Positions 1 through 9,510 of a stretch of 64,000 nucleotides of DNA are shown in pieces. The notes beneath the pieces were generated by a model. It did no database searches. It was not told the origin of the DNA and was given only the letters and a program-made list of their open reading frames with translations. Position 1 is the stretch's first letter, and every line of letters starts with the position of its first letter. The translations under genes were made by a program, and so were the position numbers. The stretch is from the NCBI RefSeq assembly GCF_000817775.3, contig NZ_JTHE03000013.1, positions 25,638 to 89,637 on the forward strand. Reading direction: 5' to 3'. The stretch comes from Lyngbya confervoides BDU141951 (lineage in GTDB: Bacteria > Cyanobacteriota > Cyanobacteriia > Thermosynechococcales > Thermosynechococcaceae).

Positions 1-1
1 T

Positions 2-1276
2 GACCAGAAGGGGTCGGTGCGGACCAAGTACGGGACCAAGGAGGAGTACCTGGCAGCGATCGCCGCTGCTCACGAGGCAGGCATTCAAGTCTATGCCGAT
101 GTGGTGCTGAATCATCGCATGGGGGCCGATCACGCCGAGGAAGCCGAGGCCACCCCCATGAATCCCCACAACCGCCATGAACCCTTGGGCGAAATGCGCA
201 AGGTCAAAACCTGGACCCACTTCACCTTTCCAGGCAGAAATAAGGCCTATTCCGATATGGAGTGGCACTGGTGGCACTTTGATGCCGTGGACTATAGCGC
301 CTACGATGACGAACTGGATGCCGTTTTTTTGTTTAAAGATAAGCAGTTCGACGAGCAGGTGGACCTAGAAAAAGGGGCTTACGACTACTTGATGGGCTGC
401 GACCTGGATATGGAAAATCCTGAGGTCCGGGAAGAACTAAAGCGGTGGGGAGCATGGTATGTGGAAACCACCGGGATCGATGGGTTTCGTTTTGATGCCG
501 TCAAGCATGTGAAGGCCGGCTTTTTTCCGGAGTGGCTGAATCATTGCCGTAGCACTGCCAAGCGAAATCTATTTGCCGTTGGGGAATATTGGTCTTACGA
601 GATTGAGGCGCTGCACCACTTTATTAAACTGGTGAATGGCGATGTCATGCTCTTTGATGCCCCCCTGCACTACAACTTCTGTGAAGCCAGCAAGGCGGGA
701 AATGCCTACGACATGCGCCAAATTTTTGATAACACCCTGGTTCAGCACCAACCTGCCCTGGCGGTAACCCTAGTGGACAATCACGATTCCCAACCGCTTC
801 AGGCCTTGGAATCTGTCGTTGAAAGCTGGTTCAAGCCCCTGGCCTACGCGCTGATTTTACTGCGCTCAGAAGGCTATCCCTGCATTTTCTATGCGGATTA
901 CTACGGCGCCCACTACGAGGATCACGGGAACGATGGTCAAGAGTATGAAATCTGGCTGGATTCCCACCAATGGCTGATTGACCAATTCCTGGCCGCCCGC
1001 CATAGTCATGCCTACGGCGACCAGTATGATTATTTCGATCATGCAAACACGGTGGGGTGGACCCGTTTGGGCGATTCGGATCATCCTGGAGGCATGGCTG
1101 TGCTGTTAAGCAATGGTGATGCCGGTCAAAAGTGGATGGAGGTCGGCGTCCCCAATCAGAGCTATTATGACGTTACCGAGCACATTGACCAAATTGTCAC
1201 CACAAACGACGAAGGCTGGGCTCAATTCCACTGTCCGCCAGGTTCGGTGTCCGTGTGGCTACCGAAGGAGGGATAA
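2..1276 (+). CDS. alpha-amylase, GH13 (5' end outside window)
   Basis: This is the C-terminal part of a cytoplasmic-type alpha-amylase that hydrolyses internal alpha-1,4 bonds of glycogen or maltodextrin. The reading frame is open to the left edge, and the residues before the GTG at 17 (DQKGS) continue the family's QKG-[ST]-VRTKYGTK segment, so that GTG is an internal valine and the start lies outside. The four GH13 regions are visible in order: DVVLNH, GFRFDAVKH with the nucleophile Asp, GEYW with the acid/base Glu, and LVDNHDSQP with the transition-state Asp. WHWWHFDAVDY also matches Bacillus liquefying amylases. No signal peptide can be judged. The next gene begins 144 bp downstream. The family call is firm; substrate preference is inferred. 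Confidence 0.93.
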   Translation, partial: DQKGSVRTKYGTKEEYLAAIAAAHEAGIQVYADVVLNHRMGADHAEEAEATPMNPHNRHEPLGEMRKVKTWTHFTFPGRNKAYSDMEWHWWHFDAVDYSAYDDELDAVFLFKDKQFDEQVDLEKGAYDYLMGCDLDMENPEVREELKRWGAWYVETTGIDGFRFDAVKHVKAGFFPEWLNHCRSTAKRNLFAVGEYWSYEIEALHHFIKLVNGDVMLFDAPLHYNFCEASKAGNAYDMRQIFDNTLVQHQPALAVTLVDNHDSQPLQALESVVESWFKPLAYALILLRSEGYPCIFYADYYGAHYEDHGNDGQEYEIWLDSHQWLIDQFLAARHSHAYGDQYDYFDHANTVGWTRLGDSDHPGGMAVLLSNGDAGQKWMEVGVPNQSYYDVTEHIDQIVTTNDEGWAQFHCPPGSVSVWLPKEG

Positions 1277-1420
1277 GGGATAGATTTGGGCAAAGCGCCC
1301 TTGAAGAGGGGGGGGTAGGGATTGGATCTGGATCGATCCTGCAGTCAAAAATCTATTGCAGATCCATGACCGATCAATTTATTAAGTTCACCCTTAAGGA
1401 GATGGAAATACGCTTGGCTG

Positions 1421-2611
1421 ATGATACAACCTACCCCGAGCCGCATTCTAGCTGTAGATGACTCGTCCGATAATCTGCTGCTCATTGAAACTCTTCTAGA
1501 AGATCTAGAAGAGTACCAACTGCACTGCGTCGATAGCGGCCCTGCTGCTCTGGAATCCATTCTGGCTTGTCCCCCAGACTTGATTTTGCTGGATGTGATG
1601 ATGCCAGACATGGATGGCTATGAAGTGACCCGGCAAATCCGGGAGTGGACGAACTTGGGGTTTATTCCAATTTTGCTTTTAACCGCCCATCGCCAGGCGG
1701 ATGTGGCTGTGGGCCTAGATGCAGGTGCCGATGACTTTATTCGTAAGCCCTTTAAGGTGGAAGAGTTCATGGCTCGCATTCGCTCCTTACTCAGGCTTAA
1801 GCACAGCATCGATCAGCAAGAAAAGGTTTTGCGCCAGCGGGATGACTTTGTTGCCCGACTGACCCATGATCTTAGAACACCGCTCATTGCAGCCAACCGC
1901 GTCCTAGAATTTTGCAGTCGGGGAACCTACGGAAACACGGTAGAGGAGATTCGTCCCCATATTCAGGGGGTGGTTGATAACAATCAGCAGCTGTTACACA
2001 TGGTCAATACGCTGCTGGAAGTTTACCGCCATGAAGCCAATCGGAAAAAGTTAACTCGGGTTCGCCTGGATGTGCGTGAGGTGCTAAAGGACGTCACGCA
2101 ACAGCTCACCCCCTTAGCAGAAGATAAACAGATTAATCTGGAGCTATCTTGCAACCAAGAGTTACTGGCAGAAAACTCCCAGGGATTTGAGCTAATGGGC
2201 GATCGCATTGAATTAAACCGCGTGTTCACAAACCTGGTGGGCAACGCGATTAAGTTTACCAATGCTGGATCAATTCACCTGCGGGTGGATCGCCAGCGGG
2301 CAGGGCAGATTGATCCTGACCTTCGTCCCGAGGCCAAGGCCGAGGAATATGTGGTGGTGTCTGTCACGGACACCGGCGTTGGCATTCCCCCAAGGGAACT
2401 AGAAACCATCTTTGATTGGTTTCGCCCCGGTGCCCATGTCAATTCCGGGAGTGGCCTAGGGCTCCATCTTTCCCAACGGATTGTACAACTGCATCAGGGC
2501 AGCATTGACGTCACTTCTCGCCTGGGTGAGGGGACCACCTTCCAGGTGTACCTCCCCTCCTTGACCTCCTCCTCCCTACAAAACCTTTCCACCTGTTCCG
2601 AAGCGCGCTAG
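1421..2611 (+). CDS. response regulator-histidine kinase fusion
   Basis: This 396-residue soluble signalling protein has an N-terminal receiver domain (about residues 7-125, acidic pair D13/D14, phospho-acceptor D58 in LLDVMMPDMDG, Lys in RKPFK). It continues directly into a HisKA dimerisation domain with the phospho-His at about 149 (RLTHDLRTPL) and a HATPase domain (N box NLVGNAIKFT, G1 DTGVGIP, G2 GSGLGLHLS). There is no membrane segment or sensor domain, so its input is probably phosphotransfer from another kinase to the receiver. REC-HK proteins of this order are common in cyanobacteria. A purine-rich AAGGAGATGG sequence lies about 20 nt upstream of the ATG, farther than usual. No partner gene is adjacent, so the pathway is unknown. 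Confidence 0.9.
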   Translation: MIQPTPSRILAVDDSSDNLLLIETLLEDLEEYQLHCVDSGPAALESILACPPDLILLDVMMPDMDGYEVTRQIREWTNLGFIPILLLTAHRQADVAVGLDAGADDFIRKPFKVEEFMARIRSLLRLKHSIDQQEKVLRQRDDFVARLTHDLRTPLIAANRVLEFCSRGTYGNTVEEIRPHIQGVVDNNQQLLHMVNTLLEVYRHEANRKKLTRVRLDVREVLKDVTQQLTPLAEDKQINLELSCNQELLAENSQGFELMGDRIELNRVFTNLVGNAIKFTNAGSIHLRVDRQRAGQIDPDLRPEAKAEEYVVVSVTDTGVGIPPRELETIFDWFRPGAHVNSGSGLGLHLSQRIVQLHQGSIDVTSRLGEGTTFQVYLPSLTSSSLQNLSTCSEAR

Positions 2612-2670
2612 CGTAACGGTACAGGGCACAAACCCGCCTCAGGTGGGCAGTAGAATAGCAAGTAGTGGCC

Positions 2671-2731
2671 AAGTCATGGCCAAGTCATAGCTAAGTCATG
2701 GTCAAGTCATGGTCAAGTCATGGCTAAACCA
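2671..2731. repeat. 11-bp tandem repeat, about 5.5 copies
   Basis: The unit AAGTCATGGYC recurs at 2671, 2682, 2693, 2704 and 2715 with one or two changes, and a decayed copy follows at 2726. It lies between the kinase stop and the start of the DUF4157 gene. The period of 11 is not a multiple of 3, so the array is non-coding in origin, although it supplies several spurious ATG codons to the downstream frame. Confidence 0.9.
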
Positions 2732-2801
2732 TGGCCACCTAGTCGCAACCAGATCGACATCGGCAAGAGACCTAAGGCTGCGAACCAAGTCAGCGGGAGG
2801 G

Positions 2802-4064
2802 ATGAGCATGGGCCGGTTAGCATTAAAACAGAAGGTAGCCTCTCCTCAGTCTCCGGATCGCCGCGCCAGGCGGGGACAGGCTCCAGTTCCACCCAGATCA
2901 TCGGTTCCTCTCCCGAAGGGGAGCTTCTGGGACTGGGAAGGAAGCCTTAACGGTTCGAGGGCTTCCCTGGGGCTATGGCCGGGACTGCAGGCCCGATTTG
3001 GCCGATCTCTGGGGGCTGACTTTTCTCAGGTGCGCCTGTTTCCCAATCACCCGGAGGTGACCGAACCGCTCCAGGCCAAAGCCGTGACCCAAGGCCAGAG
3101 GATTTACTTTCACCCCGGCCAGTTTCGCCCCGGCACAGTTGAGGGCGATCGCCTCCTGGCCCACGAGCTGGCCCACACTCTGCAAACCCGCGATCAGCCT
3201 GAACAATCTCCACGGCAGGGAATCTCCCTAAGCCAATCCAGCGAAGCCCTGGAGCGCAATGCTGACGCCCTGGCCCAGGGGGCATCGGTCTCGATCCGAC
3301 CCGCGCCTGCCGGACTGCTGCTGCGATCGCCCTTTGAGGGCGAAACGCCCACAGCGCACGCTCGGCGAGAGCGCCTGATTCAAGCCATTGACCACGCAAT
3401 GCAAAATATTCTGAGCCTGCTGCGCACTGGCAGTCTGGTGGCCAACGCCGAGGTCGTCACGGTAGAAAACGGCGTCCAGGGAGTGTCGATCTATCCCGGA
3501 TCTCCTGGGGCCATTTTTGTCAGCTACCACGATCGCGATGCTCGGCTGCGCCGCATTGTGCGATCGCTCATGGTTCTGGCAAGGCAATATCGCACTGCCC
3601 CAATTCCGCCTGAATTTGCGCCGCCAATCCCCTCCCCCGCATCAGAGTCTACCCCCGCATCGAGCCGGGTTTATTCCTCGGAAATTCAGCGCAGATCTGG
3701 CAGCATCGTCTATGGGGGAAGGACAGCCGAGTGGGCCGATCTGCAGGGGGCCTACGGGCGCTACCAGATTGCCCAGGGACAGGAGGGCCAAGCCTTTGAC
3801 GCGGACTGGATCTATCTCAATCCTGATTTACAACGGGTACCGGGTGCGGCCCGAGGGGCACCGCGCATCGGGAACGGCATTCCCACCGGGGCCTACAGAG
3901 TGGTCCCAGATATTGAGCAGGACCCCCTGCGCTACTGGCCTTTGACGGGGTTTGACCCCATTCCCCCAGGTAGCGTCATTGTGGAATTCTGGCACGATGA
4001 CTTTGGCTATTACTATCTGCATCGCGGTCGACGCATTGATGTCCCTAGTCCCTGGGCTCCCTGA
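2802..4064 (+). CDS. DUF4157 (eCIS core domain) protein
   Basis: The protein has about 420 residues. The conserved part lies near residues 55-135: a segment ARFGRSLGADFSQVRLFPNH, then IYFHPGQF, then LLAHELAHTLQ with an HExxH zinc-protease-like motif, as in DUF4157/eCIS-core proteins. In known systems this domain marks cargo or associated proteins of extracellular contractile injection systems. The frame is open from 2709, but the ATG at 2802 is preceded by GGGAGG and excludes the tandem-repeat region, so I chose it. The C-terminal half (YGGRTAEWADLQGAYGRY onwards) is not recognised and could be an effector domain. No sheath, tube or baseplate genes occur in the window, so a link to an injection system is inference. 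Upstream is an 11-bp repeat array, downstream a 15-bp array. Confidence 0.72.
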   Translation: MSMGRLALKQKVASPQSPDRRARRGQAPVPPRSSVPLPKGSFWDWEGSLNGSRASLGLWPGLQARFGRSLGADFSQVRLFPNHPEVTEPLQAKAVTQGQRIYFHPGQFRPGTVEGDRLLAHELAHTLQTRDQPEQSPRQGISLSQSSEALERNADALAQGASVSIRPAPAGLLLRSPFEGETPTAHARRERLIQAIDHAMQNILSLLRTGSLVANAEVVTVENGVQGVSIYPGSPGAIFVSYHDRDARLRRIVRSLMVLARQYRTAPIPPEFAPPIPSPASESTPASSRVYSSEIQRRSGSIVYGGRTAEWADLQGAYGRYQIAQGQEGQAFDADWIYLNPDLQRVPGAARGAPRIGNGIPTGAYRVVPDIEQDPLRYWPLTGFDPIPPGSVIVEFWHDDFGYYYLHRGRRIDVPSPWAP

Positions 4065-4155
4065 GACAGAGTTAGGCCCCCTTGACAAGGGATTGTATGA
4101 TAATTGGGTTTTCTCATGGCCCGTTGACCGGGGTTGACCGTAGCTGTCCAACCTA

Positions 4156-4275
4156 AGAGTGATTCAACTTAGGATCGTTCAGTTTAGAGTAATTCAACTC
4201 AAAGTGATTCAACTCAAAGTGATTCAACTCAAAGTGATTCAACTCAAAGTGATTCAATTTAGAGTTGTTCAACCA
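4156..4275. repeat. 15-bp tandem repeat, about 8 copies
   Basis: GATTCAACTCAAAGT and variants repeat every 15 bp, with the conserved TTC at about 4163, 4178, 4193, 4208, 4223, 4238, 4253 and 4268. The central four units are almost identical and the flanking ones diverged. It fills much of the 294-bp spacer between the DUF4157 gene and the M23 peptidase gene. Because 15 is five codons, both strands stay open across it (VIQLK on plus, NHFEL on minus), but neither frame has a convincing ribosome-binding site. Confidence 0.92.
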
Positions 4276-4358
4276 GTAGTTGCCACCCTTAGGGTCCTGA
4301 CCCTTTCGGTTGTACCCTTGGTCGCTGTTCCCCTTGCTGCCTAGCCCCATGGATCTCT

Positions 4359-5498
4359 ATGTCTCGACCTAAGCGCCTTTTATTAGGCATCACCCTGGCA
4401 TTAAGCAGCCTCCCTGTATCACCCGCCATTCCATCCACCTCGGCTAGCCCCTTTGGAGAAAAGGCGGTGGATCAGACTCGGTTTATTGCCGTTGCGGCCC
4501 CCATTGGAGATGGATCATCCCATCAGTTACTCATTCTGGAGCAGGTCTCTAATCAACGGGCCTGCTGGCGCGAACAGGGGGTCAACCCAACCCTGGTGGA
4601 GCCGTTGTTAACGCAATTTAATTTTGCAGGCATCTGTGGCCGTAGTTTGGATGCCAACGGCTATTCGATTCGGATTGCCGGTCAGGAACTGGGCCTAAGC
4701 TACCGCCTGCGAATTCGCAGACAAGAGGGAAATCTTTTGCTGGTGGGGGTACCGGACAGTCCCCGCTACTCGGAACTTCTCCTGGGGAGCACCAGGGGCG
4801 AAACAAACTCCTTTGCTAAAATTTTTCTCAATTCTGGCTGGGAATTTACTAAACGCACCTTTGGATATCAAACCCTGGGACATATCTACCTCTCCAATCC
4901 CGCCTTGAGCACCGTTAGTGCGCTGCCAAGGGATTTCCAAGCGTCCAGCCGGGTCATCTCCGATACTCCGCATCTGTCCGAGGGAAGATTAAGCGTGAGT
5001 TCCCAGACCTCCAGACAGTTTGGGGCGGCTGTCCCCCCCGGACCAGATCAAGGGTCCTTGCGCCCAAGCAATCTGGCCTACCAGCCCCCGCTGCGCCGGG
5101 GAAACATACCCTACGGAAATCCGACGCGGGGCCAAACCATCATCTCCTCTCTCTTTGGCAAAAGACCCAATCCCTTTGGCAGCGGTACGGTGTTTCACAA
5201 AGGCATGGACTTATCAGGACCCAACGGAACACCCATCATCAGCACCGGGGCAGGCAGGGTCGTGAAGTCGAAAAAAGCCGGAGCCTACGGAAACCACGTT
5301 ATGATTGACCACGGAAACGGCTTTAGAACCCTCTATGCCCATCTGTCCAATCGAGCCGTCCAGGAAAATCAAGCGGTGAGACGAGGGCAGATTATTGGCT
5401 CTCTAGGCAGTAGTGGTCGCACCACCGGGCCTCATCTTCACTATGAAATCCACCACAAAGGCGAGGCCATTGATCCCAAACCCTATGTATTAGATTAG
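4359..5498 (+). CDS. DUF3747-M23 peptidase, secreted
   Basis: This 379-residue secreted protein has an N-terminal signal peptide (RPKRLLLGITLALSSLPVSPA). It is followed by a cyanobacterial DUF3747-type domain (about residues 35-180, beginning DQTRFIAVAAPIG with HQLLILEQ). After a Pro/Ser-rich linker (about 195-255) comes a C-terminal LytM/M23 domain. The zinc site is visible in FHKGMDLSG and GPHLHYEIH, and YGNHVMIDHGNG is also typical. It probably cleaves peptidoglycan peptides, or acts as an activator, in the periplasm. Only 9 bp separate its stop from the ATG of the P-type ATPase gene, so the two are probably co-transcribed although no functional link is evident. Confidence 0.9.
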   Translation: MSRPKRLLLGITLALSSLPVSPAIPSTSASPFGEKAVDQTRFIAVAAPIGDGSSHQLLILEQVSNQRACWREQGVNPTLVEPLLTQFNFAGICGRSLDANGYSIRIAGQELGLSYRLRIRRQEGNLLLVGVPDSPRYSELLLGSTRGETNSFAKIFLNSGWEFTKRTFGYQTLGHIYLSNPALSTVSALPRDFQASSRVISDTPHLSEGRLSVSSQTSRQFGAAVPPGPDQGSLRPSNLAYQPPLRRGNIPYGNPTRGQTIISSLFGKRPNPFGSGTVFHKGMDLSGPNGTPIISTGAGRVVKSKKAGAYGNHVMIDHGNGFRTLYAHLSNRAVQENQAVRRGQIIGSLGSSGRTTGPHLHYEIHHKGEAIDPKPYVLD

Positions 5499-5507
5499 GT
5501 CACAGCG

Positions 5508-8261
5508 ATGACGCAATCACCGCCCCGTTCCTATCACGCCTTGTCTGTCCAAGAGGCCATCGTGCAGTTGGGCAGTTGTAAAGAAAGCGGCTTGACGTCC
5601 GAAGAAGTAGCCCGTCGTTATGAGCAGTATGGCTGGAACGAATTGCAGTTTCAGCCGGGAAAACCGGCCTGGATCAGGTTCTTGCTGCAATTCAATCAGC
5701 CACTCCTGTATATTTTGATCCTAGCGGGCGTTGTCAAGGCCTTCCTGGGATCCTGGACCAATGCATGGGTCATCTGGGGCGTGGCGCTGATTAACGCCAT
5801 CATTGGCTATGTGCAAGAGGCCAAGGCAGAAGGGGCGATCGCCTCCCTGGCCAAGGCCGTCATTACCGAAACGACGGTTCTGCGGGAAGGGCAACCCCTC
5901 CCCATTCCCTCGCGGGATTTGGTACCGGGAGACATCGTCCTGCTCACCTCCGGCGATAAGGTGCCCGCCGATTTACGTCTGCTGCGAACGCGCAACTTAC
6001 AGGTGGATGAATCTGCGCTGACGGGGGAATCCTTGCCCGTGGAAAAGTCTCTCCCGGCAATTGCAGAACAGACTCCCCTCGCAGAACGGCACAATATGGC
6101 CTATGCGGGCAGCTTTGTCACCTTTGGCCAGGGCCAGGGGATGGTGGTAGCCACCGCCAATGCCACGGAGATGGGGCAAATTTCCCGGTCCCTGGAAAAT
6201 CGCGTTAGCCTGAGTACCCCGCTCACCCGCAAGTTTGAAAAGTTCAGCCGAACCCTGCTCTATGGCATTTTAGTCCTGGCAGCCTTCACCTTTGTGGTGG
6301 GGTTAGGGCAGGGAGAATCCTGGATTGACATGTTTGAAGCGGCGGTGGCCCTGGCCGTCAGTGCTATTCCAGAAGGGTTGCCCGCTGTGGTGACCATCAC
6401 CTTAGCCATTGGCGTGAACCGCATGGCCCAGCAACATGCAATCATTCGCAAACTTCCAGCTGTGGAAGCCCTAGGCAGTGCCACGGTGATTTGTTCTGAT
6501 AAAACCGGAACCTTGACGGAAAACCAGATGACGGTTCAGGCCCTCTACGCCGGGGGGCAGCACTATCGCGTCAGTGGTGGGGGCTACAGTCCCAAGGGGG
6601 AGATGACCCGGATAGACAACGGCAATGAGATACCCCTCGATGCGGTGGATTTGCCCCTAGCCCTGGCCCAATGCCTCAGGGCCGGTATTCTCTGCAACGA
6701 CGCCCAGCTCAAACAAACCGGGGCCGATTGGTCGGTGGTGGGCGACCCCACGGAGGGAGCCTTGATTACCGTAGCAGAAAAGGTCGGGCTGAGCCAGGCA
6801 GGGCTTGCGAATGCAACCCCGCGCATGGATGCCATTCCCTTTGAGTCTGAGTATCAGTACATGGCAACGCTGCACGATGATCAGCCGCGGCTGATCTATG
6901 TGAAGGGATCGGTGGAGGCCCTGCTGCGTCGGTGTACCCAAATGCTTGATGCCCAGGGCCAAGCTAGGGGACTGGATGCGACCTCGATTCAACGGGAAGT
7001 GGATGCCATGACCGCGCAGGGGCTAAGGGTGCTGGCCTTTGCGCAAAAAGCAGCAGCCCCCCATCAGCACGCCATTGACCATGAGGATATTGCCACCGAT
7101 CTGGTGTTTTTGGGCTTGCAGGGCATGATTGATCCGCCCCGGCCCGAGGCGATCGCAGCGGTTCACGCCTGCCAATCGGCGGGAATTCAGGTCAAGATGA
7201 TTACGGGCGATCACATCGGCACCGCCCAGGCTATCGCGCAGCGGATGGGAATTCAAACCGATGCAGGCGTAGTTGCCTTTACGGGGCAGCAGTTGGCTCA
7301 GATGAGCGACCTTGATCTGCACGATGCGGCCGTCGAGGGATCTGTCTTTGCCCGAGTGGCCCCCACCCAAAAGCTGCAGCTGGTCAAAGCGCTTCAGTCG
7401 AGCGGCAACATCGTGGCCATGACTGGAGATGGAGTGAACGATGCCCCGGCTCTGAAGCAAGCAGATATTGGGATTGCCATGGGCAAGGGCGGAACAGAAG
7501 TCGCCCGCGAGTCGGCGGCCATGTTGCTGACCGACGATAATTTTGCCTCCATCGAAGCAGCAGTGGAGGAGGGCCGCACAGTTTATCAGAATTTGCGAAA
7601 GGCGATCGCCTTTTTACTGCCCGTTAATGGGGGAGAATCGATGACCATCCTGCTCAGCGCTCTGCTGGCGAGGGATTTGCCCATTCTTTCCTTGCAGGTG
7701 CTTTGGTTGAATATGATTAATTCAATCACCATGACGGTGCCCCTTGCCTTTGAACCCAAGTCGCCGGGGTTAATGCGGCAGCCCCCGCGCGATCCCAGTG
7801 AGCCCTTACTCACACCAAGGCTGTTCCGCCGCATTTTAGTGGTTTCGGTATTCAATTGGATTCTCATTTTTGGCCTCTTTGAATGGGCGCGCACCACCAC
7901 GGGGGAGGTTGCGGTGGCTCGAACCATGGCGATTCAAGCCCTCGTGGCTGCCCGAATTGTATATTTGATCAGCATTAGCCAGCTGGGGAAAAATCTGGGT
8001 CAATTCTGGCGGGGTCGAGTTCAGGGGGTGGCCGATGGATCAATGTTGCTTTTGGGACTGGCCACGGCGATTGTCCTGCAGGTTTTATTCAGTCAGTGGA
8101 GCGTGATGAATACCCTGTTTGCCACTGCGCCCCTGACCGGACCGCAAGGGCTGATTTGCCTGGCGCCCATGCTCCCGATGATTCCCCTGAGTCTGTGGGT
8201 GAACCGCCTTGATCCTCCCCAGGCTAATTCTGCAAAGGTCCGACTCAGCCCTGGGGGCTAG
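5508..8261 (+). CDS. P-type cation ATPase (Ca2+-type, P2A-like)
   Basis: A 917-residue inner-membrane P-type ATPase. It shows an N-terminal cation-ATPase domain, actuator motif TGES (DESALTGESLPVEK), TM4 motif PEGLP, phosphorylation site DKTGTLT, nucleotide-domain KGSVEALL, hinge TGDGVNDAPALKQADIG, and a C-terminal block of about six helices. PEGLP with AVVTITLAIGVNRMA is the pattern of PacL/SERCA-like and related Na+/K+-type pumps. Export of Ca2+ or another monovalent or divalent cation is likely, but the ion cannot be settled from motifs alone. No heavy-metal-binding domain is present. The gene follows the M23 peptidase by 9 bp. Confidence 0.93.
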   Translation: MTQSPPRSYHALSVQEAIVQLGSCKESGLTSEEVARRYEQYGWNELQFQPGKPAWIRFLLQFNQPLLYILILAGVVKAFLGSWTNAWVIWGVALINAIIGYVQEAKAEGAIASLAKAVITETTVLREGQPLPIPSRDLVPGDIVLLTSGDKVPADLRLLRTRNLQVDESALTGESLPVEKSLPAIAEQTPLAERHNMAYAGSFVTFGQGQGMVVATANATEMGQISRSLENRVSLSTPLTRKFEKFSRTLLYGILVLAAFTFVVGLGQGESWIDMFEAAVALAVSAIPEGLPAVVTITLAIGVNRMAQQHAIIRKLPAVEALGSATVICSDKTGTLTENQMTVQALYAGGQHYRVSGGGYSPKGEMTRIDNGNEIPLDAVDLPLALAQCLRAGILCNDAQLKQTGADWSVVGDPTEGALITVAEKVGLSQAGLANATPRMDAIPFESEYQYMATLHDDQPRLIYVKGSVEALLRRCTQMLDAQGQARGLDATSIQREVDAMTAQGLRVLAFAQKAAAPHQHAIDHEDIATDLVFLGLQGMIDPPRPEAIAAVHACQSAGIQVKMITGDHIGTAQAIAQRMGIQTDAGVVAFTGQQLAQMSDLDLHDAAVEGSVFARVAPTQKLQLVKALQSSGNIVAMTGDGVNDAPALKQADIGIAMGKGGTEVARESAAMLLTDDNFASIEAAVEEGRTVYQNLRKAIAFLLPVNGGESMTILLSALLARDLPILSLQVLWLNMINSITMTVPLAFEPKSPGLMRQPPRDPSEPLLTPRLFRRILVVSVFNWILIFGLFEWARTTTGEVAVARTMAIQALVAARIVYLISISQLGKNLGQFWRGRVQGVADGSMLLLGLATAIVLQVLFSQWSVMNTLFATAPLTGPQGLICLAPMLPMIPLSLWVNRLDPPQANSAKVRLSPGG

Positions 8262-8505
8262 AACAGAGGATTTAATAGAGATATTGTTCGTTCCTGGTGG
8301 GGGTCTAACCGGGATTCTCCGCCTGGGAAATTGGCGGAAAGGCAGGCAATCTCTGGGGCAATCCCAGGACGTTCCCTCTCCATTCTCTAGCGTTTGGGTG
8401 GAGAGAATGCCACACTGGAACGGTAAATTGAGTGAATCAGGTCCGTAGATCTGACCCTTGGTGTTCCCTGGATCCCCCCTGTAGAAGACAACCCAATAGA
8501 TCCCA

Positions 8506-9510
8506 ATGAAAACAACCCTTCTAATCCCTGTTTCCCTTCTGGCGACCCTGATCTCCTCAGTTTCAGCCCTGACCTCACCGGCAGCGATCGCCCAAAGCTC
8601 TGGAAGCGTTGGGATTGAGCAGATTAAGCCCCAGGAGAAGACCCGGATTGCCGTTCTCAACTTTGACACGGCAACCGTGAGTCAAAGTGGACTGCGGTAT
8701 GGCCTTTACGACGAAAGTGGCGCCTCCAAGGGGATTAGCAACCTGCTGACCAACGAACTGGTGAAGGAAGGCAGCTACATTCTCATTGAGCGCAGCCGCG
8801 TGGAAGCCGTGCTAGCCGAGCAGAATTTTGGCCAGAGTGGCCGGGTTGAACCCAGCACTGCGGCACAAATCGGACGAATTTTAGGTGTGGATGCAGTCGT
8901 GATCGGGTCTATCACGCAATTTCACGTCGAAGAGCAGTCTCGCGGCGGCAGCCTGTCTGGCCTGTTTGGGTTAGGCGGGCGGCAACAGAAGCAGGTGGCC
9001 CGCGTGCAGCTAGCCACCCGCCTGGTCAGCACGGCCACTGGAGAAATTCTGGCTTCCGCAGAGGGTACCGGAGAAGCGGATAAGAGCGATGGTGGCGGCC
9101 GTATCTTTGGCATCGGTATCGACTCCAACTCCGATAGCTCCGACCGTCTGCTGGGCGAAGCTTCCAGTCAGGCAGTGGGAGAAATTGTCACCCAGCTTGC
9201 CCGCTTCTCGCCTCGATTAGCCGCCAGTGCCACCCCATCCCCGGTGAGCCAAATGGTGATCGCTGACGTCACCGGTGGCATGGTGGTGCTCAATAAGGGG
9301 GGCAACCACGGCTTTCGGCCAGGCATGGTTGTCTCTGTGGAGCGCGTGATTAAGGAGATTAAGGATCCTGTGACCGGAAAATTTCTCCGGCAGCTCACAG
9401 AGCCCGTGGGCCGGGTCCAGTTGACCCAAGTTGACCCCGACTCCTCCATTGGTAAAGTACTGTCAGGGTCTGGGTTCCGAGTGGGCGACATCGCTAAGGC
9501 AATTGACTAG
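8506..9510 (+). CDS. CsgG/HfaB-like secreted protein
   Basis: This 334-residue protein has an N-terminal signal peptide (TTLLIPVSLLATLISSVSAL) but no lipobox cysteine. Its CsgG-like domain starts at about residue 45 (TRIAVLNFDTATV) and includes ISNLLTNELVKEGSYILIERSR and AAQIGRILGVDAVVIGSITQF. A loop rich in Gly/Asp/Ser and a C-terminal beta-rich segment (VVLNKGGNHGFRPGMVVSVER) follow. CsgG proteins form outer-membrane channels for curli, but cyanobacterial paralogues of this length are mostly uncharacterised, and no curli subunit is nearby. Its stop codon overlaps the stop of the next, convergent gene within the shared CTAG at 9507-9510. Confidence 0.85.
   Translation: MKTTLLIPVSLLATLISSVSALTSPAAIAQSSGSVGIEQIKPQEKTRIAVLNFDTATVSQSGLRYGLYDESGASKGISNLLTNELVKEGSYILIERSRVEAVLAEQNFGQSGRVEPSTAAQIGRILGVDAVVIGSITQFHVEEQSRGGSLSGLFGLGGRQQKQVARVQLATRLVSTATGEILASAEGTGEADKSDGGGRIFGIGIDSNSDSSDRLLGEASSQAVGEIVTQLARFSPRLAASATPSPVSQMVIADVTGGMVVLNKGGNHGFRPGMVVSVERVIKEIKDPVTGKFLRQLTEPVGRVQLTQVDPDSSIGKVLSGSGFRVGDIAKAID

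Noticed and set aside
17..1276. GTG at 17 as the amylase start
   Set aside because: Residues upstream (DQKGS) still match the family, so the gene is cut by the window edge.
2671..2731. CRISPR array
   Set aside because: Units of 11-16 bp are directly adjacent with no unique spacers, and no cas genes occur.
4153..4350. Minus- and plus-strand frames through the 15-bp array
   Set aside because: They exist only because the period is a multiple of three; no ribosome-binding site or known domain.
8085..8669. Minus-strand frame across the ATPase/CsgG spacer
   Set aside because: It overlaps two well-supported plus-strand genes and has no recognisable domain.
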